Of a stretch of 64,000 bases of DNA, positions 57,360-64,000 are shown piece by piece. Location: the NCBI GenBank assembly GCA_011009095.1, contig VTPC01000813.1, forward strand, positions 140,817-204,816. The letters are read 5' to 3'. Made by a program: the position numbers and the translations under genes. Source of the DNA: Ignelater luminosus. Taxonomy: Eukaryota; Arthropoda; Insecta; Coleoptera; Elateridae. Under the pieces are notes generated by a model. That model was not told the origin of the DNA and ran no database searches. It saw nothing but the letters and a program-made list of their open reading frames with translations. Position 1 is the first letter of the stretch. The number at the start of each line of letters is the position of its first letter.

Positions 57360-58690
57360 GTATGACAAACATGAAAACCGGACCTTTAACTACCGTTTAT
57401 CCTGCAAATGGATGCGAGTGGCACAGGCATGGCAGCAGTGTTATATCAAGAGGACTAAGGTTAGCGACGCGCGATCTTGTATCCCAGCGCCCGCTTCTAC
57501 TCTCACAAGCGTGTATGCATCATGCGAACAAACAGCAATGCCTGGTCATGGTCTGAGCAATCCGAGAATACGGGTCCTACCGTCCATTCACGCTCTGGAC
57601 CGACAATAAAGCTTTGATTTGGCTGTTACAAATGAACTACAGCACTATTCGATGACCATCGAACATAGTCCGTGGAAACGCAACCAGCTCCCCGACATGA
57701 TATCAAAACATTTAGCCTAACACCGTGTTGCTACTGACGACATGGACGTCTCGCCATTAACGAGGAATTCACACAATCAGCGATCCGAGTGCTCATCCAC
57801 ATCCAGAAGCAACCATCCCGCAGGCTTAGCTGGGAACGCGACTTCGTCTATAATTATCACACCGTCGACGGCCTTCTCTACTACTGTACGTCGCCGCAGA
57901 AGTCCTATGCGCTCTCTACAACGTCACCCTAATCAGCCCGACGCCCTTCAGCCACCACGTTAGCAGCAGCCCCCCTTCAAACTGATAGCTTGCAACCTGC
58001 TCGGATTCTATCCAGCAACCACCGCCGGTCGCAAATTCATCTTCTCTGAGACAGACCTGTTCAGCCTACTTCATCAGAAGCAGCACCGTCGCCGAGTGCA
58101 TCCGCCGCATTAACGAGGACATCCTGCCCCGCTTTGACTATCCGCGAGCCATCATCTCAGACAACGATGGGAGGCAGCCTACCAGCAACGTGGAGCACAA
58201 ATCTGACACAACCAGAAAGTCAAAAAGATCATCATCCTGCAGATGGCAAACCAGCCACAAAACACTTAAGGTAAATACTTGCCCACAGCACTTTTCAGCT
58301 TTAGACGTCGTTACGACGGACGCGTCTCCAAACGCCCTTTTTTACGGGCGCGATCTACAATACCCCAGCCAGCGGGACGGCAGCGCCTAACAACCACTGC
58401 CGCAACCCCCAGAAGACCGACACGTCGAGGCCTGGAGCAAGCAACGTCAGTACGTGGACGCTTGTCGCAAACCACCCGGAGCCCCACCCCCCATCCCGTC
58501 TCCAAGAAAGCCATATATATCTGGTCGGCGTTAATGGAAGGATCGCAAACATCACATGGATAGGTTCCGTCGTGTCCCTCCGCGACGCCCAAGAGCTCTT
58601 CGGCATCAACCACGACCTGGACCAGCCACGCCGCCCAGAGCAGCCTGGATCCACTGCTTCGTCACAATACCAACAGCAGCCAAGACCAAC
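57360..58690 (+). pseudogene. Ty3/gypsy pol relic: RNase H and integrase
   Basis: 57400-57640 carries RNase H blocks: M-D-A-S-G-T-G-M-A-A-V, later R-P-F-T-L-W-T-D-N-K-A-L with the catalytic Asp, and after a shift W-K-R-N-Q-L-P-D-M-I-S-K. 57970-58185 carries the integrase core: N-L-L-G-F-Y-P-A-T-T-A-G, then T-V-A-E-C-I-R-R-I-N-E-D and Y-P-R-A-I-I-S-D-N-D-G. About 58290-58400 holds S-P-N-A-L-F-Y-G-R-D-L, normally near the end of the core, and 58520-58620 has R-I-A-N-I-T-W-I-G-S-V-V. Each block lies in a different frame. Gag, protease and reverse transcriptase are missing. Together with the LTR-like end at 59959 it forms the 3' half of a degraded gypsy element. Confidence 0.8.
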
Positions 58691-59958
58691 TGTTTAATTC
58701 TGAAAATTAAACAGATTTCATGCAACCATCGTTAATAATTTCGACAAGTAATTTCTAAAAAGTCTCATTCAAATAATAAAGAATTTCATTTCTACAATAC
58801 AGACCATCCTTCAGAATCTCATTCCAACAATTTCCGGACTAGGTGTGGAAGATTTTTCATGATCCTTCGATCCATTCTTTTGGAGGCCGCTCCGTGACGG
58901 TTTTCCGAGAGACAAGCAACATCTATGAACTTGACACCCACTACATTGACCAGCTGCACACTGAATATTCTATATCCGAAGAAAGGTGAAGATGCTAACG
59001 CATTTTCTTCCCACATCAGTTTGTCGCATCATTAATCATCCTTCTCAGGGGGACACTCTTCTGCTGAGCTTACATCCACGACAAACCTACCATGGCAGTA
59101 GACAAGAAACCAGAGCTCATACACCCTCGACCTCGACGAGAGAGGAATCCGCATTAGGGTTGACATAAACAGGGCAGTTCACCAGAAGCTGTACCAGAAG
59201 TATCATACTTAGCACTCGCCACACGCAGCGCATGCACATACAAGGCAGCTCATCAGAAGCTGTACCAAAAGCAAGTAACGTCTGCGAAAAAACACATAAT
59301 GGCCCAATCAGTCCGTTAAAGGACAGACCAAGGCAGCTCATCAGAAGCTGTAGCAACAGGGTAGCCCAGAAGAAGCTGCACCACAAGAAACACAGCCATC
59401 AACAAATCCGCTAGAGGATTAAATAGGGAGCTCGCAATACCACTTCGAGTAACGCAAGTCGCTGCAGCCGAGCCCAAACAGCTTGTAAAGAATTTACGCC
59501 CCTTTGCGAAGTTTCGGAGCTCAATTCAAGGAAGACAAAAGTATAAGAATAAACATAGAAGAATCCTCAATCTACGATGGGTCTATATGTCATCTAAGTT
59601 CCAATCATTAATCGGTCGACAGAGAGTCCAACTGCAAAAGACAAAACTACCATTCAACGGTACAACGAAAATTAATCAAACGCAATACAAGTCCGCTGAA
59701 GGACAAATCCAACTACCATTAAGAAACTACAATTAAATAATCAAAATCAAAATATTCCCAGAAGGAAACAAAGTTGTACAATTATATATAATTAATTAAT
59801 TTATAAATTCAATTTCAGGCTTCATGACGGAAGAAGAAAGGTAAAAAATAGCAATCACTAGATGTAGTCAACATGATAATGACGTAATAATTGAAAAAAA
59901 AATAAATAAACATCGAGGCAAAGATAAGGTTATAGCTCGCTCGACGGATCAGAGTCGA
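58691..59958. other. 3' region of the gypsy relic
   Basis: No domain was recognised. It contains a short tandem repeat (59170-59390) and ends with ACATCGAGGCAAAGATAAGG..TTATAGCTCG, which matches the sequence before the right LTR at 35910 and identifies this as the 3' end of a related element. Confidence 0.45.
59170..59390 (+). repeat. Tandem repeat of about 28-60 base spacing
   Basis: The word CAGCTCATCAGAAGCTGTACCA, with small changes, occurs near 59174, 59246, 59333 and, more degraded, 59366. It sits in the 3' part of the gypsy relic and probably reflects local duplication of element sequence. Confidence 0.6.
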
Positions 59959-60310
59959 ATGTGACCAGCGACAAACACTACACTTCTACTCCCTCGTCAT
60001 CAACCATTGGCTGTGAGAAAAACCAGAAGATTCAACGGGGCTCACCTTTAAAAACCGGGAGCCGAGTAAAACGCTCTCCCCTCGAATGATACTGCTCTCG
60101 TGAGCTAGTGAGAATTCGAAAACTTGAGATGAAGAAGGTGACAAATAAGCCATGATGTTCATTGTATCTCTCCAATCTTCGACGACTAAATATCCTCCGA
60201 TTTTCTTCTAAAGCCATTGCTTACTCGAATCTCCTATTCCTCTGAAACCACGTGTTTCATTTAAATCATAACTCATAACCTAAAAGCATCTTTGTTCTTT
60301 CAAGCGCTTC
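59959..60310 (+). repeat. LTR-like repeat related to 35910-36190
   Basis: Begins TGTGACC after a purine-rich stretch. It shares with the other LTRs the order CATCAACCATTGGC, TCTCCAATCTTCGACGACTA, ATCCTCCG, CCACGTGTTTCATTTAA and CATAACCT. A TTTAAAAACC motif at 60049-60058 may be the LTR promoter. The right boundary is uncertain: homology to the leader after the left LTR (CGTA.GT.GCCGCCAA) continues to about 60345. Confidence 0.55.
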
Positions 60311-60344
60311 CCTTTTCCTTCGTAGGTCGCCGCCAACGTCCAGC

Positions 60345-61230
60345 ATCCACCATCTCCAAGTCTCCCACGCAACCCCTGACGAAACGCATCGCCGTTCTCC
60401 TAGCTCCTGCTTAAGGTAACCGGTACTCCACGCGTAGAATAGAGTTGATGTGTCCAAAGACCCACTCTGTTACCTGGACTGAGTTATATCTAATAGCCTA
60501 ATAGATATTCCTAACGTGTTCATGAAGAAAAATTTACAAACTCTAATCTTTTCCTTGTTTAATTTATGATTAAGTGATCGTGAGCTATCTTGGACCTGAT
60601 AACAATATTTGAAATCAAGTTTTTCCATATGCTTTGTTAGAGAATCTCGTTTTCGGTTTAAGTTTGCAATAAAGCAACATTTTGAAAACATTTTGCTTCG
60701 TTCCTCTTCAAAAATTCTAGAGATAATACATTTCTGTTTGTAACTTCTCTCGTTGCAACTCTATTTTATACAGGGTATAACCAATTTTGACATTCTACGA
60801 TGAAAAATGGGTAAAAAAGTTTTATAACATTTTTGCCTTCGATGTGTCGTTTGAGAGATACGAGTCCCTTTAGATATTTAAAACAGGCAACACCGTAGGC
60901 TGTTGAAGAATTCATTTTATCTAAGATGCCTAAGAATTCGCAACCAAATGAACATACTCCGCAAGAGTAACCATAGTAACCAACACTGCTCGTTGTCACT
61001 GTCAAATATACTTTAGATTTTAACCGATAGAATCTCAATAATAGGTATTCTTATACGCTGTTTTTTAAATTTATTTGCAAGTAATAACAAAAACATCAGT
61101 CAAAAATGAGTTTATCGTTATTGACGTACAAAATTAACATTTCTGGTCTTAGTACTAGTCTTACAAACAGCATTATTGTTCCATCAATGTAATTAATAAA
61201 CTTATGTTTTAAATCCTACGCATTCCCAAC
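60345..61230. other. No gene recognised; repeat-like block
   Basis: TTTATACAGGGTATAACC at 60766-60783 is of the type found at ends of dispersed insect repeats. The frame after it on the minus strand (60766-61038) has no recognisable domain. The rest is AT-rich. Confidence 0.35.
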
Positions 61231-61440
61231 CATACTAAAGCACGCAATTATAACTCCCATATTTAAACACGATGAGGTAAATGAACCTGCAAATTATAGG
61301 TCCATTTCATGAATTCCAATATTTGCTAAGATTATTGAAAAATAATGGCTAAAAAAATAAAAAATTTCTTAGAAGTGAATAATTGCTTGGTTAACTGCCA
61401 GTGTGGTTATCGGAATAGAAGGAACACTAATATGTAAAAT
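61231..61440 (+). pseudogene. Jockey-type reverse transcriptase fragment
   Basis: One frame with two internal stops reads A-I-I-T-P-I-F-K-H, N-E-P-A-N-Y-R-S-I-S, I-P-I-F-A-K-I-I-E-K, then V-N-N-C-L-V-N-C-Q-C-G-Y-R. N-Y-R-P-I-S and the Q-x-G-F/Y-R motifs belong to the finger domain of non-LTR reverse transcriptases, close to the Jockey group. Only about 65 codons remain. The palm with the catalytic residues is absent. Confidence 0.8.
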
Positions 61441-61935
61441 ATAAGATGCTTTTGAAAGTTGTGTATATGGTGAAAGAAAAGTTTGCTGTCTGTGAGGGTG
61501 TAAAAAACACAGTCGTTTGAATAATCTTGACTGCTATAAATCTGGCGCCCAACGTTGGGCCGTGTTAAAAAGAAATAATAACTAAACACCTACGTTACTA
61601 AAAGTATGAAAGTAAAATTTATTCAAGTTCTACAAATCGGTATTGACGCTCAAATTTCAAAAATCAAACAACAAAAATCTTAGTCGTAAAAACGTTTGAA
61701 TATCCAAATATCCGGACGAGTGTAATTTCCACCATGGTTGGTGTGCTGCGTTACGTGTTTAGGCAAAATTATCTCGCCGCAATCGGTGTTTCGGTTTTCA
61801 GTTATTGATCGACTTTTCCACTTTTCGCACTACTCTCACATCAAACAAGGTGCTATTGCAAATGAACACAAAACTATACAAAACTAGAAAATGTGCGAGG
61901 TTGCCGAGAAAGCAAATTTAACAAGGAATTTGATT
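61441..61935. other. Spacer before a candidate first exon
   Basis: 61720-61930 is less AT-rich than its surroundings. An arthropod initiator-like TCAGT occurs at about 61798, which would suit a 5' UTR for the frame at 61936. No TATA box was recognised. Confidence 0.3.
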
Positions 61936-61987
61936 ATGGCAGAAGAATCGACATCGGCTTCCGGTGCACCAGTGATTGGTGTAGATT
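61936..61987 (+). CDS. Candidate first coding exon of an unknown gene
   Basis: ATG at 61936 opens M-A-E-E-S-T-S-A-S-G-A-P-V-I-G-V-D and is followed at 61988 by GTAAGTG, a near-perfect donor site, leaving phase 1. The composition (no AT-driven Lys/Ile/Phe bias) is unlike surrounding chance frames. The preceding 200 bases are relatively GC-rich, as a 5' UTR might be. The frame is too short to name, and no second exon was recognised to the right, where non-LTR retroelement sequence begins. Confidence 0.3.
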
Positions 61988-62159
61988 GTAAGTGATTTAA
62001 GTCTGGTTTTATTTACATTGTGTTATCAACTCGTTTTTAATCCTTCAAGCCTTGAGAAAGATTCTATTCAAAGTCTTTGCTAATACTAGATGTGCTAGTA
62101 AATGGAATTTGTACAAAAGTTTATTTGATTCACTAACGGTAGAAAACAAAGCTCAAGAT

Positions 62160-63175
62160 TTATTTGAATAGGAATGGTCGAAAAGCAAGACCGGCAAACT
62201 CAGGGCAAAGAGACAATCAGTCGCTCAGAGAAAGGGATGCGCAAGTTTTCCAGCTAAAACTCTGCCTGGACAATATTTACCGTGTTTTAGTGCACAGCGG
62301 CGGGCGAACCGGGGTCGTCGGAGGATCAGCTCAAGTATGAAAATTTCCCGGGAACGCTAGCTTTGCCGCCGGACATCAGAGTTAGGAGTCCTAAGTCACG
62401 GGAAATCAATCCACTTGTGGAAGGGAGACCATCCAGAGTTACTTCGATTTCGGGCTCGTGGTGTCCGGTCCGGAGTTGCATAGCTTATGGAGTAAACATG
62501 TCGGAGTATTTTCTGCAGAGGTCGGGTACGCATTTCGGCGAGGTGGCTAGATCTACCAAGAGGAAAAGTTAGAACAAGTGATGTATAGAGCACATTAAGT
62601 AAGGTGTAACAAGCTTAGCTAGTAAATAAGAGCAATGCTAAGATCTGAACAGAGTTGGTTACCCTGGTGTGTTGCCGTGTAGCTTCGAGCTTTTGAAAGA
62701 GGTGCTGACGTCCTAGTAGTACAGCCAGGCGCTTGTTGTGGTGTGGGATTCTGTGTATGCTGGAGTTGATGCTGGTGGCTGTAGTAAATGCGATCGATGC
62801 CTATAGATTCAGAAGGTGCTGCTATGAAGCAGATCTCTTGTTGTAGCGTCAAAGAAAGTGGCCATTCGGGGATGTAGGCTCAGGATCTTACTTCAGTGCA
62901 ATACAAAATTGTAACTTAGCGTTCTGGCTGTGTTGATTTGTGCACTGTGTCAGCGTGCAGCCGAAGGATAGGCAACCCCGGGGTTTTCCTAGCTGTGGGC
63001 CTCTGAACCTTCCATTCCAGGGGCTTTCTACTTACCAAGGTCTCTCGTCTCAACAACCGATAGCGCATTTTCTGTAGTGTGGTGCGAACGAGATCCACTT
63101 TCGGGGGTCTTTATAATCTCTTCCAGTCTCACTGTTGTTGTTAAGAGCATGCCAATGCTAGCTCGTGGAAACACT
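62160..63175 (+). other. Probable 5' part of a non-LTR retroelement
   Basis: Non-AT-rich sequence leads into the zinc-knuckle ORF1. A 69-codon frame at 62363-62572 (M-P-P-D-I-R-V-R-S-P-K-S) has no recognised domain. It is interpreted as 5' UTR and broken ORF1 by position and composition only. Confidence 0.35.
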
Positions 63176-63236
63176 ATGAGTACAAATAAAACTAAAACTA
63201 ATCCGAATAAAAAAAGGCAAGGTAAAAGGAAATGAT

Positions 63237-63730
63237 ATGGGAAAAACAAAGACAGATAAGGGTCTTGAGACTAGGCGAGTCGGCAGCGTGTTAAGTAATA
63301 ATGGTAGCATACACGGGGGAAAGGAACTTGAAAGCATAAGAGCGATTGGGGCCAAGATGCTAAAATTTGTTCTGACCGAGGCCTTCTTGTTAGGTAGAGT
63401 TTCTGAATTTGAATCCATGTTTATAGAAGTGCTGCAGCTCAAGGAAAGGAAAAAGCAGATCATAATTCCTAAGGTTGCAAGAAAACCGCCAATGAGGATA
63501 CTTCGGTGAAGTTACGTAAGGGAGATCGCAATCAGGACCATTAAAACGCGGTGATAGAGTTATCAATGAGTGTGCGGGATGTTCTGATCAGGCTGAAATC
63601 ACCCGTTGTTTTAAATGTTATGGGTTGGGCCATATCGCCCAGGAGTATTCCGCTAAAAACAGAGTCTGCGTTAAGTGTGGTGAGGAGGATAGTCACTTAC
63701 GAGAAATAAGCCTCTATCTGACCCACCCAG
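63237..63730 (+). pseudogene. Non-LTR ORF1 (gag-like) with CCHC zinc knuckles
   Basis: 63237-63509 is an open frame starting M-G-K-T-K-T-D-K-G-L with a coiled, charged stretch (A-K-M-L-K-F-V-L, later V-L-Q-L-K-E-R-K-K). After a stop and shift, 63570-63700 reads C-F-K-C-Y-G-L-G-H-I-A-Q-E-Y, then C-V-K-C-G-E-E-D-S-H-L. These are two CCHC nucleic-acid-binding knuckles of the kind in ORF1 of R1- and Jockey-type retrotransposons, where they bind the element RNA. In the first the final Cys is Tyr, and in the second the final Cys is missing. It is therefore a dead copy. The ORF2 that should follow is not evident before the window ends. Confidence 0.65.
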
Positions 63731-64000
63731 AATTTAATGTTTCATATGCCATTCATTAGTGCTGCTAGAGAGTACGTAGTTATTTCCCAAAAGGTTTAAC
63801 GGTTCCAGCTTACATTGGCCGAGATGGGCCACCCAAAGTTATACTTTTGAAAAAAAAATTCGTAAAATTCAAAAATTCAGATGTGCCTGGGAAATGAAAG
63901 ACATAAGTTGAAACCTCCCATACCAGAGGATTACGATAAACTTCACAGAGCCATACGTAACCAAGCTGTTCTTGCGTACTTAATTTTTGAAATTTTGGGG
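63731..64000. other. Window end, nothing recognised
   Basis: No coding motif or repeat was recognised in the last 270 bases. A continuation of the retroelement cannot be excluded. Confidence 0.4.

Overview
This window looks like AT-rich intergenic and intronic DNA from an insect nuclear genome. A beetle-like genome would fit, but the sequence alone does not fix the order. The reasons are a short run of the insect telomere motif TTAGG (11376-11410), one host gene split into exons by 75-95 base introns with consensus GT/AG borders, and a dense, layered set of eukaryotic transposons: mariner-like, hAT, pogo-like, RTE-type and Jockey-type non-LTR elements, Ty3/gypsy and Ty1/copia. There is no sign of bacterial gene organisation. 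No tRNA, rRNA or CRISPR array was recognised by eye.

Layout. 1-6.4 kb: a small TA-flanked MITE, then two long palindromic mariner-derived elements (3426-4478, 5139-6016) and a short repeat copy (6104-6347) whose longer sister lies at 46.6-47.3 kb. 7.4-9.5 kb: an RTE-type non-LTR element split by a 410-bp TA-flanked palindrome. 11 kb: a 651-bp element with GCCGC-rich ends enclosing (TTAGG)7. 15.3-16.5 kb: a decayed pogo-like transposase. 17-20 kb: a CpG-rich patch, a MITE, and a GC-rich repeat with two levels of repetition, itself interrupted by a 693-bp palindrome. 20.3 kb: a copia integrase relic. 21.6-22.4 kb: the only convincing host gene, three minus-strand exons of a multi-pass membrane protein resembling insect Tincar. 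24-26 kb: a second copy of the GC-rich repeat and a second RTE-type copy on the minus strand. 27.6-28.7 kb: a minisatellite of about 83 bp units. 32.4-38.4 kb: a third GC-rich repeat, an LTR element with gag-like sequence but no visible pol, a Jockey-type RT relic, and a gypsy pol relic split by a hAT element. 39.0-41.3 kb: a 2.3-kb foldback-like mosaic of GGAAATTTCC palindromes. 44-48 kb: mariner relic, the longer repeat copy and a MITE. 53-54.8 kb: a third RTE-type copy. 57.3-60.3 kb: a gypsy relic with an LTR related to the one at 33-36 kb. 61-63.8 kb: a Jockey-type RT scrap, one candidate first exon, and a non-LTR ORF1 with zinc knuckles.

Apart from the Tincar-like exons, almost all coding potential belongs to broken mobile elements, so there is no pathway or operon to describe. 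The useful signal is the order of events: which element landed in which, which copies lost internal pieces, and which repeats have built higher-order structure. The strongest candidates for undescribed entities are the foldback-like mosaic (38997-41277), the GCCGC/TTAGG element (10995-11645), the three-locus GC-rich repeat family, and the repeat family with one long and one internally deleted copy (46553-47250 and 6104-6347). All family assignments come from reading translated motifs by eye, without database searches.
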